A stretch of DNA of 64,000 nucleotides. Source: CAVQRC01 sp963715045. Its GTDB lineage: Bacteria; Planctomycetota; Planctomycetia; Pirellulales; Lacipirellulaceae. Made by a program: the position numbers and the translations under genes. The notes under the pieces were generated by a model. The model did not search any database, was not told the DNA's origin, and saw only the letters and a program-made list of their open reading frames with translations. Shown here piece by piece: positions 28,255-38,245 of the stretch (positions are counted from its first letter, which is position 1; each line of letters opens with the position of its first letter). The stretch is from contig CAVQRC010000004.1 of assembly GCA_963715045.1 (NCBI GenBank), positions 496,001 through 560,000 of the forward strand, read 5' to 3'.

Positions 28255-28683
28255 CCCCGGGGTAGACCGGCCTCTGGGCTACGGAGAGAGTCTTGGGGTA
28301 CGGAAAGAATTGTATGCTCGATAAGACTCGGCCCAGTGCCGAACTGACGTGTCGGGCCCATTGGTTGACCATCATCAAAGTCGTAAAACTACGCAACTAG
28401 CAACTTGTCGCACTTCCCATTCCTCGAATCCGTTGGACCCTCCAGCTTAACTGTGGGCAGACACTTCGCTCGGCACAAGCTGGAAAATGGCCGCAACATC
28501 AGAGTTGGCCCAATTTTAGTGATAGCAGACATGGCGTCAAGACAAGGCGATCGCGGGGGGAGAACCGTCACCCCAGCGGCACGAAATGAGCCAGGCGGCG
28601 ACAACCATCGACCGCTACGCTAAGTTGGCCCAACTGCTGATTGGCTGGTTTTCTAACGCCCCGCTTCATGGACATTTCCGCGG
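28255..28683. other. Gene-free region with a repeated TTGGCCCAA motif
   Basis: Upstream of the DUF368 gene. It contains agttggcccaatt at 28503-28515 and the perfect palindrome AGTTGGCCCAACT at 28623-28635, about 120 bp apart. No ORF, tRNA or other RNA gene is evident. Confidence 0.5.
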
Positions 28684-29691
28684 ATGCCCATCCCTGACGA
28701 CCTGAAACATGCCGGGAGAGGCCTCTTGATGGGGGGGGCGGACATCATCCCTGGGGTTTCCGGGGGTACTGTGGCCCTCGTCCTGGGCATTTATCAGCGA
28801 TTGATTACGGCGATCAGCCATTGCGATCTCCATCTGGTCGGGCTCCTGGCCCGACGCCGCTGGACCGAGGCCGCGCGGCACATCGATCTGAGATTCCTGA
28901 TCGCGTTGGGACTGGGCATCGCGACCGGTATCGTGAGCTTGGCAAGCCTGATGCACTATCTGCTGGCCTATCAGAGACCTTATACGCTCGCGGCGTTCTT
29001 CGGCATGATTGCGGCCTCGGCATGCCTGGTCGCCCGCATGCTCAAGCCGCGGTCGAATCTGGAATTGGCAGGCCTCTTCGCGATAGGAGCGGGGGCCGCC
29101 TGGTTCGCGTTCTGGATTACAGGCCACACGCAGATCGTGGCCCGGACTTCGCTGGGATATGCCTTTTTGAGCGGAAGCGTCGCGATCTGTGCCATGATTC
29201 TGCCAGGGATCAGCGGGGCGTACATCCTCGTGCTGCTCGGGATGTATCAGGTCATCACGGAGTTGATTGTGAAGGTTCGCCGTTTCGAAGCGGGCACCGA
29301 CGAATTCGTGCTCCTGATCGTTTTCGCGAGCGGGTGCGTGATCGGCCTGGTGACATTCAGCAAAGCGCTCAGGCTGTTGCTCACACGATTTGAGGCACCG
29401 ACGCTCGCGGCATTATGCGGATTCATGGTCGGTTCGCTGCGTTGCGTCTGGCCGTTTCAGATCGATCTCACTCCCGAAATCGAAAAACTCAAGCTCAAAC
29501 GTTACGAGCTTTACCTGCCGCGCGAGTTCGACCAGCAGGTGTGGCTATGCGGTCTGATCGCCGTCGCCTGCGGCGTGGCCGTGTTGGCCGTCGAGTCCAT
29601 GGTCCGTGGCCAGGGGCATTCTGCCGGTTCGTCGTCCTCCGAACAGCGCAACGCGTCAATCCTCAGCCCCCAGAACAGGCAGCGACGTTAG
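28684..29691 (+). CDS. DUF368 (PopT-type) polyprenyl-phosphate transporter
   Basis: Integral membrane protein of 335 aa. The signature GADIIPGVSGGTVALVLGIY and the second repeat MILPGISGAYILVLLGMY identify the DUF368 family, whose members have been shown to recycle undecaprenyl phosphate across the membrane for envelope synthesis. About eight to nine hydrophobic segments are present, followed by a polar Ser/Gln tail. The stop overlaps that of tmk, on the opposite strand, by four bases. Confidence 0.9.
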   Translation: MPIPDDLKHAGRGLLMGGADIIPGVSGGTVALVLGIYQRLITAISHCDLHLVGLLARRRWTEAARHIDLRFLIALGLGIATGIVSLASLMHYLLAYQRPYTLAAFFGMIAASACLVARMLKPRSNLELAGLFAIGAGAAWFAFWITGHTQIVARTSLGYAFLSGSVAICAMILPGISGAYILVLLGMYQVITELIVKVRRFEAGTDEFVLLIVFASGCVIGLVTFSKALRLLLTRFEAPTLAALCGFMVGSLRCVWPFQIDLTPEIEKLKLKRYELYLPREFDQQVWLCGLIAVACGVAVLAVESMVRGQGHSAGSSSSEQRNASILSPQNRQRR

Positions 29692-30293
29692 ACGAGATGG
29701 GCCGCGATATGGCGGATCGCGTCCTGGACTGCGTTGACGTCCTGGCTGCCGTCAATGACCTTGATCCAATTCGGCCGCCGCCGGGCTTCTTCCAGGAAGC
29801 CCTCGCGGAGCCGACGACGGTATTGCTCGTCCCGCTGTTCCATGCGATCGAGTTCCAGGCCGAGTCGGGCCCGCGCCGCCGCTGGCTCCATATCCAGCAG
29901 GAACACGAGTTCAGGTTCCACGCCAGCGGTCGCCACGCGGCCAACTTCCCAGAGTTCGGCGATGTCAAGCCCGCCTGCGTGCCCTTGGTAAACCACATTG
30001 GCTAACAGAAATCGATCCGACACGACGGTCTTGCCGGCGTCGAGAGCGGGCTGAATCACCTCCTCGACCAGTTGTGCCCGGGCAGCCATGTAGAGCAGCA
30101 TCTCGCTTCGGGCATGAATATCGAGCTGGCCTTCTGCGTCGAGCAGGATGTTCCGAATCGCTTCGCCCAGCGCGGTGCTGCCCGGATCGCGACAGGTCAC
30201 GACCTCCTGCCCCCTGGCCTCGAGCCATTGGCAGAAAGGTGCGATCTGGGTGCTCTTACCCACCCCGTCGATCCCATCAAAACTAAAAAACAT
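29688..30293 (-). CDS. tmk: Thymidylate kinase
   Basis: Phosphorylates dTMP to dTDP. The 201-aa protein shows the P-loop FDGIDGVGKSTQ, the DR motif region CRDPGSTALGEAIR, SDRFLLANVVYQG and a lid-like segment RDEQYRRRLREGF. ATG 30293 is chosen as it directly precedes the P-loop strand. Usual family length. Convergent with the DUF368 gene. Confidence 0.93.
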   Translation of the reverse strand: MFFSFDGIDGVGKSTQIAPFCQWLEARGQEVVTCRDPGSTALGEAIRNILLDAEGQLDIHARSEMLLYMAARAQLVEEVIQPALDAGKTVVSDRFLLANVVYQGHAGGLDIAELWEVGRVATAGVEPELVFLLDMEPAAARARLGLELDRMEQRDEQYRRRLREGFLEEARRRPNWIKVIDGSQDVNAVQDAIRHIAAHLV

Positions 30294-30619
30294 GGAGGTC
30301 TGCGTTCTGCGAAACGTTCGAAAACGACCCCGGATAGCAGGGCCATGCGGCAACGCTGCCGTTACACGCTAGCACAGCGTTCATGAGCGGGGCGAGCCCC
30401 TGGCGTTACACATGCCAGTTCCTTTCCCAATTGCGCTCATCTGCCTGGAGCCAGAGCAAAGCTGACCGACCGCGGTCAAATCGCCAGGGAACTGCTTCAA
30501 AAGGCCGGATCTCCGCGACTGCATTCCGGCACCCGTGCCGTGGCAGCTGCACGAGCTGGTCTAGCAGCGTTTCCTTGAGATCAGTACCTTATCCAGTCGC
30601 AGATAGCACTCCCGCCGTC
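30294..30619. other. Divergent gap between tmk and the RND gene
   Basis: 326 bp with no supported gene. It must hold the starts of both transcripts, but no clear promoter or operator was recognised. Confidence 0.4.
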
Positions 30620-33600
30620 ATGGTACCGAGACACCGATTCGATTCCCAAATGAACCGACCATCCTTTCTCGCACGCCAGACCTGCGGGGTCTCGAACTAT
30701 TTTCTCATCGCGATCTGCATGGCGTTTCTGGTGGCGTTGATCCCCCGTGCGACCCGCCGGGCAATCGAAAGCAACAACAATAATGCTGCCGACTGGTTGC
30801 CGCCAGCGTATCAGGAGTCGGCCGACCTGACGTGGTTTCAGCGGCACTTCATCGGCGAGCAATTTGCGCTGGTGACCTACGACGGCTGTTCGCTGCAGAA
30901 CGACGAGAAGCTGGAACTGCTGGCCCGCAAGCTAGTCCCTGGCGGCCCGAGTCCCGTGACGAGCGACGAGGATCTTCCGGAACAGGCACCTTCGGAAACC
31001 GCCGCAGCGGATGGAAACCAAGCTGCTTCCGCCGCGCACCACCACTGGTTCAAGCGGGTGATGACCGGCCGCTCGATGCTGGAAGAACTGGCTTCGCCGC
31101 CGACGAGCCTCTCTCCTTCGGTTGCCTATCGGCGTCTGGAGGGAGCCCTCATTGGACCTCGAGCTCGCAATGAAGCGGGCGAGCTGCAGGATCAGGAGAC
31201 ACGTACCTCTTGCATGGTGGTCACGCTTTCCAAGGAGGCTTCGTCGAGCAATCAGAACATGTGCGCGGCGATTCAGGCGATTGAGCAAGTCGCGGTGGAA
31301 GAGTGTTCGATTCCGCGCGAGTCCCTGCACATGGGTGGCCCGCCGGTCGACAACGTGGCGATCGATGTCGAAGGTGAGCGGACGTTGATGCGGCTGGCCG
31401 TGCTCTCGGGCGTGGTCGGGATTGGATTGTCCTACTGGTGCTTTCGCAGCGTGAAGTTGACGGCCATGGTCTTTACGATCGGCGTCACGAGCGCCGCGAT
31501 GAGCCTGGCATTGGTGTTCTACTGGAGTGTCTACGAAGTCGTCGGTCTAGGACTGGACAAACCGAAGTTGGGAACCGTCGACGCAATCCTGATGTCGATG
31601 CCGTCGGTCGTCTATGTACTGGGGCTCTCAGGCGCGATTCATATCGTCAATTACTACAAAGACGCCCGTCATGAGACCGGTCTGGAAGGGGCGGCGGAAG
31701 CGGCATTCAGCCACGGCTGGAAACCCTGCGCTTTGGCTGCCATGACGACCGCGGTGGGGCTCGGTTCGCTACACACCAGCGACATCGTGCCCATCAAGAA
31801 GTTCGGCACGTTTACCGCCCTGGCCGTACTGGTAACGCTCGTCATCCTGTTTACGATTCTACCCGTCGCCCTGCATCGTTTTCCGCTCAACAAACGTGAA
31901 CTCGAAGTCGGCGCCAAGCGAGCCGTCAAACCGGGGCGCGGACTCGGGATTGCCGATTTGCTCGAAGTGGTCGGAGGCTTCATTGTCCGTCGTAATGTGG
32001 CCGTCTGTGTGTTCTGGTTGGCCGTGATGGTCGCCTTCGCGGCTGGAATTCCCAGAATCCAGACTTCCGTTCAGCTACTTAAATTGTTCGACGAAGACGC
32101 CGACATCATTCACGACTATGCATGGCTGGAGGAGCACCTGGGTAACCTCGTGCCCATGGAGGTCGTCTTGACATTCGACCCGGAGCAGCTCCGGGGAATC
32201 GAACCGAACGACGATGCCGAGGCCAACGGCCGGGTATTTCGGCTGTCGCCGGCCGATCGAGTCCGAATCATTCGCCGCTTGCACGATCGGATCGAGAGCC
32301 TGCCCGAGGTCGGTGCCGCCATGAGTGTCGCCACGTTCGTGCCAGAGTTCAGCGATCGCTTGTCCTACAGCACCGAATATCCGCTCAATCGTCGGATCGA
32401 GGCAAGTCGTGAAGCGCTCGAAGACTACCTGCAACAGGAGCGGGTGATGGTCGACGGGATGCTTTCCAAAGACTACACGGGTCGCGAACTATGGCGAATC
32501 AGTGCCCGTGTCCGCGCTCTTCAGGACGCCCAGGGCGAGGACATGGACTATGGCAAGTTCGTCAGCGAATTAAAGAGCGTGATCGATCCGGTCCTGCTGG
32601 CATACCATCAACGCGACCAGATTCTCGCCGAACTCAATGCGCAACACAAAACCCTGGCTGGAAGTGTCCTGTTCTTGTTTTACCGTGCGCCGTCCGATCC
32701 GAAGGCGGGGATCCCGGACTCCTCACAGGAAGCCCTGCTCCGGGAAGTCTTGCTCGAAACGCAGGTGAGACCATCACAGATTCTGCCGATCAACCTGGCC
32801 CGCATCGGAAAAGATCCCGAGTTGGATCGCAAGCGGCAGGCCGTCATGGCCGAACTCGCCGATCGCGGAGCGGCCGTGATCGCCTCGGCCGGAGAGCAGG
32901 ACGCGGCTGCCCGACAGCTTACCGAAGGCATCGTCCCGCTGATCGACGTCTCTCACCTCCAGATTCCGGACGGTTCTGCGGCCGAGTGGAAAGTCGCCGC
33001 CGGCGATCCGAAACCGACCGCCGCCGTGTACACGGGGATCGTACCACTGGTCTACAAGACGCAGGGTGAACTCCTCAAGAGCCTGCAGCGAAGCATCGCC
33101 TGGGCGGCGGCCTTGATTTCCGTGGTCATGATCTTCGTACTCCGCAGTCCGGCAGCCGGGCTCGTATCGATGATTCCCAACGTTTTTCCGATTGTCACCG
33201 TCTTCGGAGCTCTGGGATGGCTGGGCATCAAAGTCGATATCGGCATCATGATGACAGCCAGCGTGGCGCTCGGCGTGGCGGTCGACGACACGATTCATTT
33301 TGTGTGGTGGTTCCGCCATGGAATCCGGGAGGGGATGACCCGCCAGGCAGCGACCATGCATGCGTACGATCGATGCGGAACGGCGATGATCCAGACCACG
33401 TTGATTGCCGGCCTCGGGCTTGCCGTGTTCGCGACAAGCACCTTCACTCCGACACAGCAGTTCGGTTATCTGATGATTACCATGCTGTCGACCGCCCTGA
33501 TCGGCGACCTGCTGTTGCTTCCGGCGATCCTGTCCGGACCGGTGGGAAAATTTTTTTCCGGTCGTCTGGCAGTAACTCAGGACGGCGACAGTGGCACCGA

Positions 33601-33694
33601 CGGGGGCGGGGAAACCGTACCCTCGACGTCGATTTTCCATGCCGGTGAACGTCGCAAAGATGAGGCTCATCGCCGATCGGCCCGGGCTTCCTGA
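30620..33694 (+). CDS. RND / MMPL-family membrane transporter
   Basis: Large inner-membrane protein (about 1,024 aa) of the HAE3/MMPL branch of the RND superfamily, which uses the proton gradient to move lipids or hydrophobic compounds. A first membrane helix (SNYFLIAICMAFLVALIP) is followed by a large periplasmic domain, a bundle of helices at 31380-31900, a second periplasmic domain and a second bundle near 33080-33540. The signature ALGVAVDDTIHFVWWFRHG in the second bundle is typical. Start is uncertain: ATG 30620 or 30650, neither with a clear ribosome site. Substrate unknown. Confidence 0.87.
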   Translation: MVPRHRFDSQMNRPSFLARQTCGVSNYFLIAICMAFLVALIPRATRRAIESNNNNAADWLPPAYQESADLTWFQRHFIGEQFALVTYDGCSLQNDEKLELLARKLVPGGPSPVTSDEDLPEQAPSETAAADGNQAASAAHHHWFKRVMTGRSMLEELASPPTSLSPSVAYRRLEGALIGPRARNEAGELQDQETRTSCMVVTLSKEASSSNQNMCAAIQAIEQVAVEECSIPRESLHMGGPPVDNVAIDVEGERTLMRLAVLSGVVGIGLSYWCFRSVKLTAMVFTIGVTSAAMSLALVFYWSVYEVVGLGLDKPKLGTVDAILMSMPSVVYVLGLSGAIHIVNYYKDARHETGLEGAAEAAFSHGWKPCALAAMTTAVGLGSLHTSDIVPIKKFGTFTALAVLVTLVILFTILPVALHRFPLNKRELEVGAKRAVKPGRGLGIADLLEVVGGFIVRRNVAVCVFWLAVMVAFAAGIPRIQTSVQLLKLFDEDADIIHDYAWLEEHLGNLVPMEVVLTFDPEQLRGIEPNDDAEANGRVFRLSPADRVRIIRRLHDRIESLPEVGAAMSVATFVPEFSDRLSYSTEYPLNRRIEASREALEDYLQQERVMVDGMLSKDYTGRELWRISARVRALQDAQGEDMDYGKFVSELKSVIDPVLLAYHQRDQILAELNAQHKTLAGSVLFLFYRAPSDPKAGIPDSSQEALLREVLLETQVRPSQILPINLARIGKDPELDRKRQAVMAELADRGAAVIASAGEQDAAARQLTEGIVPLIDVSHLQIPDGSAAEWKVAAGDPKPTAAVYTGIVPLVYKTQGELLKSLQRSIAWAAALISVVMIFVLRSPAAGLVSMIPNVFPIVTVFGALGWLGIKVDIGIMMTASVALGVAVDDTIHFVWWFRHGIREGMTRQAATMHAYDRCGTAMIQTTLIAGLGLAVFATSTFTPTQQFGYLMITMLSTALIGDLLLLPAILSGPVGKFFSGRLAVTQDGDSGTDGGGETVPSTSIFHAGERRKDEAHRRSARAS

Positions 33695-33802
33695 AGCGTG
33701 GCTCAGCCGCACTCCGCGGGTATTCTATGGCTAGCCGTTGACAGGTCTGCGTGCCGCACGCAGATCGGCTTGCCCTGATACTCCAGCCCCGCTCGGTCCG
33801 CC

Positions 33803-35159
33803 ATGCCCAGTCGCAACCTGCGATTCCTCCTCGCCGCGCTCGCCATCTGTGGCGTCTGCTATGCACGCGCCGAGCAGAACCCCTACAGCCGACATCTGTC
33901 GCTGGCGTTCGAGTTGATTGGTCGCCACGCGCTCGAAGAAGTACCTGACAAGAAGCTGTTCGAAGGTGGCGTGGAAGGCATGATTGCTCAGCTCCGTGAA
34001 CTGGGCGACGAGCACACACTCTACATCAGTGCCGATCGAGCAGCCGAGTTCTATGCCGACATCGACCAGCGATTCGGCGGCGTTGGGATTCTGATCTCGC
34101 TCCGCGGCGAACCGCCTCGGTTGACCGTCGTATCGCCCCCCGAACCGGGAACACCGGCGGCCGCCTACGATATCAGAGCTGGCGATTGGATCTCGCATGT
34201 CGACGGAGAGCCAACCCAGGGGCTTGCGATGCGAGAGATCCTCAATCGGGTCCGCGGCCCAATCGGTGAAGTCGTCGAACTTACCATCGAGCGGGAAGGA
34301 GTTGAGCAGCCGCTGGTATTTGCGGTCGAGCGGGACGAGATCCGACTGGATTCGGTTCGGGGAGATGTCAAGCGGCCGGACGGGCAATGGGAATACCTGC
34401 TGGCTGAGGATCGGCGGATCGCTCTGATTCGCTTGACGGGTTTCGCCGAACAGACGCCCGCCGAATTGCGGGCCACGTTGCGGCAAGTGGTGGCCGCGGG
34501 GGCTGCGGGTGTGATCCTGGACCTTCGCGACGACGCGGGCGGTGAACTCGACGCGGCGGTGGAAGTCTGCGAGATGTTTCTTGACCGTGGCGAACTGATT
34601 GTGAGCATCAAGAACCGTGCGGGTAAGGTTCGGTCTCGGGAAGTTACGCGTTCGCGAGGTGAGTTCGCCGACATTCCGCTGGTTGTGCTGGTGAATCGGA
34701 ATAGCGCCAGCGCGAGCGAAATTGTGGCGGCCGCCATGCAGGATCATGGGCGGGCTGTCGTGATCGGCGAACGAACGTTCGGAAAGGGGACGGTACAGCG
34801 GCTGATTCAGATCGGCCCGCCCTCGGCAAACAACCGCACACAGCATGGTGGCGTGCTCAAACTCACCACGGACAGCTACTGGCGAAAGAGTGGCGAAAAT
34901 ATTCACCGACGGGCTGGCGTCGCGGAGGACGAAAAATGGGGAGTCTCGCCCGATGCCGGCTTCGGGGTCCCGTTGTCCGACGACGAGTTGCGGCGTTACC
35001 AACTCGAGCGACGTGCACGGGATATCTATGATCCCAACGGCGATGCCCTCCGCGATGAACCCGAAACCGACGCCGGAGGCGGAACCGGAGGTACCATTTG
35101 TGGATCGTGCTCTCGAAACCGCCGTCGATTACCTCGAGGAGCAGATTTCGCCACCATGA
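33803..35159 (+). CDS. S41 family (CtpA-like) serine protease, frameshift near the end
   Basis: Exported carboxyl-terminal processing protease. Order: signal peptide (RFLLAALAICGVCYARA), N-terminal helical region, PDZ domain (about residues 80-170, with GIRAGDWISHVDGE-like core), then the catalytic domain with Ser in NRNSASASEIVA and Lys in GERTFGKGTVQ. The usual DLRGNPGG is DLRDDAGG here. The ORF runs to 35203 as low-complexity Gly/Arg sequence; removing one C from CCC at 35060-35062 instead gives PEVPFVDRALETAVDYLEEQ and a stop at 35159, a normal C-terminus, total 451 aa. Confidence 0.87.
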
Positions 35160-35436
35160 ATCAAGCGACACGCGGCTCAATTCCCGGGTCGCCAGGCGGT
35201 TAATGTGCGGCAAAAGCCGTGCGGTTTGAAAAGATTACAAACCGCCTCGGCCATCAGGAATGCTGCCTGTGCGGGCTAAGTTGTTGCTTGCGAGCGGGTT
35301 AGGGATGATCCTCGGAGACCCGGCGGTTTTGGCACACCGTTCGCTCTAGGGCTCGTTACCGTTTGCGACCGGCTTCGGCCACGCGGCGGAGGCTTCTCGC
35401 GACTCTTGTCTCTTGCCATCAAGGAAGGAACCTGAC

Positions 35437-35730
35437 ATGACTCAACCCGGCCGCATCCGCGTCGACATGGTTTACGCTCACAATCCGATCGCCGACGGCG
35501 GTCGACCGAGATACGCCGATCTCGTTCAATTCGCTGACCCGCAGATTGTGAAATTCATTCGCCGTCTCCAGGACGAGGTCCGCGAAGAACGGCAACGTGA
35601 CCGCCGCTTCGAGGCAGCGCCGATTCGAGATCGGTCGCAAAGCGGGCGTCCGCGACAGTTGGAATCCTCCGCCTGGGAAGATTGGGGCCGCGAGACCGGG
35701 ACGCTGCCTTCCACCCGTCGGTTCTGCTAG
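35437..35730 (+). CDS. Small hypothetical protein
   Basis: A 97-aa basic protein starting MTQPGRIRVDMVYAHN, with a central charged helix (IRRLQDEVREERQRDRRF). AAGGAAGG lies 9 bases before the ATG. No domain or homologue is recognised. It is convergent with folC. An imperfect hairpin (gcggtttg / caaaccgc) lies upstream at about 35220-35244. Confidence 0.55.
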   Translation: MTQPGRIRVDMVYAHNPIADGGRPRYADLVQFADPQIVKFIRRLQDEVREERQRDRRFEAAPIRDRSQSGRPRQLESSAWEDWGRETGTLPSTRRFC

Positions 35731-35821
35731 CCCGGATTATTGACCGTCAAGCGTCATCGAACCTTCCCTGCGATGACACAGCGATGGCGGCTTCTCGACG
35801 ATCCCTGGCGAACCGCGACGG

Positions 35822-37258
35822 TCACTTGCCCAATGTATGTCCTTGCTCCAACACGATTTCCCGCAATTCCGCGGCCAGGAAAAAAGACCCTGTAATGACC
35901 AACGCAGCCGAGCGCAGGCGGAAGGCTGCGGTGACTGAATTCCAGGCCTGCCGAGGATCGGCCGCGACGTGAATCGCTGGACGCGTGTCGAGACGAGCGG
36001 CGACTCGGCGTGCTTCGGCGGCCAGTTCCTGGACCGGTACGGCCCGCGGATTGGTGACATACTCGGTGAGAAACAACTCGTCGAATCTCGGTACCAGCAA
36101 CTCCAGCATTCCTCGCAGGTCTTTATCCTTCGTCACGCCGAGAATCAGCCGCCGTGGCCCCCGCGGCAGTAACTCATCCAGGGTTTCGCAAAGGGCAGCC
36201 ATCGAAGCCATATTGTGTGCCGTGTCGATAATCACAGGGGGCGAAGTGGCAACCAGCTCGATGCGGGCTGGGGCCTTCGCCGAGGACAACCCCGAGGCGA
36301 TCTGCTCGGCAGAAAGCGACCAGCCCTGCCGTACCAGGACCAGGGCGGTTGCCGCGGCGACGGCAGCATTTGCCGCCTGATGCCGCCCGAGCAGTCTCAG
36401 AGGTGCTCGAATCGGTTCGCCATCGGGCGGTTCATCCCGCAGTCGCCCCGCGGCGTATACGGCCACTTCCGGGCACTGGCACGAATCCCCCGACAGCCGC
36501 GGCGGAAAGTAGTCGAAACGAAAGTCCTGACCCAGTTCATAGATCGGTGCGGCGTTTGTCGCTGCGATCCGCCGAATGACTTCGAGGGGCTCGTCTTGCT
36601 CGACGCCACTCACCACGGGGATGCCGGCCTTGATGATGCCGGCTTTCTCGCCTGCGATGGCGGCAAGTGTACTGCCGAGCTGCTTGGTATGGTCGAAACT
36701 GATATTGGTGATGACGGAGACGTCGGGCGAACAAACGTTTGTCGAGTCCAGGCGTCCTCCGAGTCCGACCTCGAGGACAGCGGCGTCGACGGCACTCTTG
36801 GCGAAATGGCAAAACGCCAGAGCGGTCGTCATTTCGAAGTAAGTCGGGCGTCCGGCTGCCGACAAAGTGGAGTGTTTCCCGTGCTCGGCGTCCATTCGTT
36901 CGACGGCCGGGCGAATCTGGTCGACGAGCCGCACAAACTCCGAGGGCGGGCAGTCGGCTGCATCGATCTGAAATCGCTCTTCGATTCGTAGCAAATGGGG
37001 CGAGCAGAACAGTCCCGTCCGCAGCCCCGAGGCGGTCAGCGTGGCGGCGATCATCGCAGCCGTGGAACCTTTTCCTTTAGTTCCGGCGACGTGGACGATA
37101 CGCATCTTTTGCTCGGGATTGCCCAAATGCTGGAGCAATCGCCTCATCCGCTCGAGCTTGAGCGTTTCCTCCGAGTATCGGAACGAGGTTGCCCGCTCGT
37201 AGTCTTTGCGGGCAAGAAGGTACTGGACGGCCTCGTCGTGGCCTGGCACTTTGGCCAA
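35822..37258 (-). CDS. folC: Folylpolyglutamate synthase / dihydrofolate synthase
   Basis: Mur-ligase-like enzyme adding glutamate to (dihydro)folates. The conserved N-terminus YLLARKDYERATSFRY is followed by the P-loop VHVAGTKGKGSTAAMIA, SPHLLRIEERFQID, LEVGLGGRLDSTN, SFDHTKQLGSTLAAIAGEKA and the C-terminal IIDTAHNMASM. The ORF is open from 37390 (TTG), but residues before the conserved part look non-coding. I place the start at TTG 37258, with GGAGGAG 15 bases upstream; GTG 37249 is equally possible. Confidence 0.9.
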   Translation of the reverse strand: MAKVPGHDEAVQYLLARKDYERATSFRYSEETLKLERMRRLLQHLGNPEQKMRIVHVAGTKGKGSTAAMIAATLTASGLRTGLFCSPHLLRIEERFQIDAADCPPSEFVRLVDQIRPAVERMDAEHGKHSTLSAAGRPTYFEMTTALAFCHFAKSAVDAAVLEVGLGGRLDSTNVCSPDVSVITNISFDHTKQLGSTLAAIAGEKAGIIKAGIPVVSGVEQDEPLEVIRRIAATNAAPIYELGQDFRFDYFPPRLSGDSCQCPEVAVYAAGRLRDEPPDGEPIRAPLRLLGRHQAANAAVAAATALVLVRQGWSLSAEQIASGLSSAKAPARIELVATSPPVIIDTAHNMASMAALCETLDELLPRGPRRLILGVTKDKDLRGMLELLVPRFDELFLTEYVTNPRAVPVQELAAEARRVAARLDTRPAIHVAADPRQAWNSVTAAFRLRSAALVITGSFFLAAELREIVLEQGHTLGK

Positions 37259-37542
37259 ATGGTCGGCTCGTTGCTCCTCCGGCGACCCTCCTGATGCGAT
37301 CAAATTCAAGTCCCAAGCGTCCAGGTACCAGGATGGAATCACCGGCCGGTGAACCCGGCCTGAGGGTCGTGAACCCAACCGCCCAATCAACCGTATCAGT
37401 CCAGTGGCAGCGGATTCAAGGGTCGACCGGTCTGAAGAGCGGTGATCTTGTAGGAACCGGGCAAAAACCTACGATAACACCACACCCGGAACCTTCCCGT
37501 TTCCGCCCGACTTGATTTGCCCTGACCCCGAAGTTTCCGCTC

Positions 37543-38214
37543 ATGTTGCGGCTGAGAGACGTCAAGAAATCGTATCGCGAACCGGGTGGCGAACTGCTGC
37601 CGATTCTCGACATCTCCGAGTTGGATCTGGCGGAGGGGGAACAGGTCGTCATACGCGGGCGTAGCGGTTGCGGTAAGACGACGCTGCTGCATGCGGTGGC
37701 CGGACTGACGCCGATCGACAGCGGGCAAATCGAGTTGGACTCGGTAGTGATCGGCCGCCTCTCCGAAGCGGGCCGCGATCGCTTTCGCGCCCGCAAGATC
37801 GGTTACGTATTTCAGACTTTCAATCTCTTGGCTGCATTTTCGGCCCTCGAGAATGTGCTGCTGGGCATGACGTTTACCGGGCAGCGACGCGATGTCGACC
37901 GGGCCCGCTTGCTTCTCGATCAGGTTGGGCTCGGACATCGTACGCATCACAAGCCCTCTGCTCTCTCCGTGGGCGAGCAGCAGCGAGTCGCCGTCGCGAG
38001 GGCCCTTGCCAACTGTCCGCGACTGCTGCTCGCAGACGAGCCCACCGCCAATATTGACCCCGCGCATCAGCAGCAAGTCGTCGATCTGATTCGCGAAGCA
38101 TGCAATCGAGAGCGGATTGCCCTGCTGCTCGTCACCCACGCCAACGAAGTCGCCGATCAGTTCGAACGCGTGTTGGCCCTCGAAGTCCTCAATCGCGTCG
38201 TGCAGGTCGCCTGA
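37543..38214 (+). CDS. ABC transporter ATP-binding protein (LolD/MacB type)
   Basis: ATPase subunit of 223 aa. Walker A is IRGRSGCGKTTLL, the Q-loop YVFQTFNLLAAF, the signature LSVGEQQRVAVARAL (LSVGE, a common variant of LSGGQ) and Walker B RLLLADEPTANID. The family is that of the LolCDE, MacB and FtsE ATPases. It partners the FtsX-like permease that begins 32 bp downstream. The group that follows includes two DUF3299-like proteins, a combination that suggests an envelope or metal-related role (inference). Confidence 0.93.
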   Translation: MLRLRDVKKSYREPGGELLPILDISELDLAEGEQVVIRGRSGCGKTTLLHAVAGLTPIDSGQIELDSVVIGRLSEAGRDRFRARKIGYVFQTFNLLAAFSALENVLLGMTFTGQRRDVDRARLLLDQVGLGHRTHHKPSALSVGEQQRVAVARALANCPRLLLADEPTANIDPAHQQQVVDLIREACNRERIALLLVTHANEVADQFERVLALEVLNRVVQVA

Positions 38215-38245
38215 GAATCCCCGCTTCTACCCCCCCGATGCCGCG

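Noticed and set aside
28255..28683. tRNA or riboswitch in the gap before the DUF368 gene
   Set aside because: No cloverleaf, CCA end or conserved riboswitch core could be recognised.
32774..33712. 312-aa minus-strand ORF across the RND gene
   Set aside because: Antisense to the signature region of the transporter.
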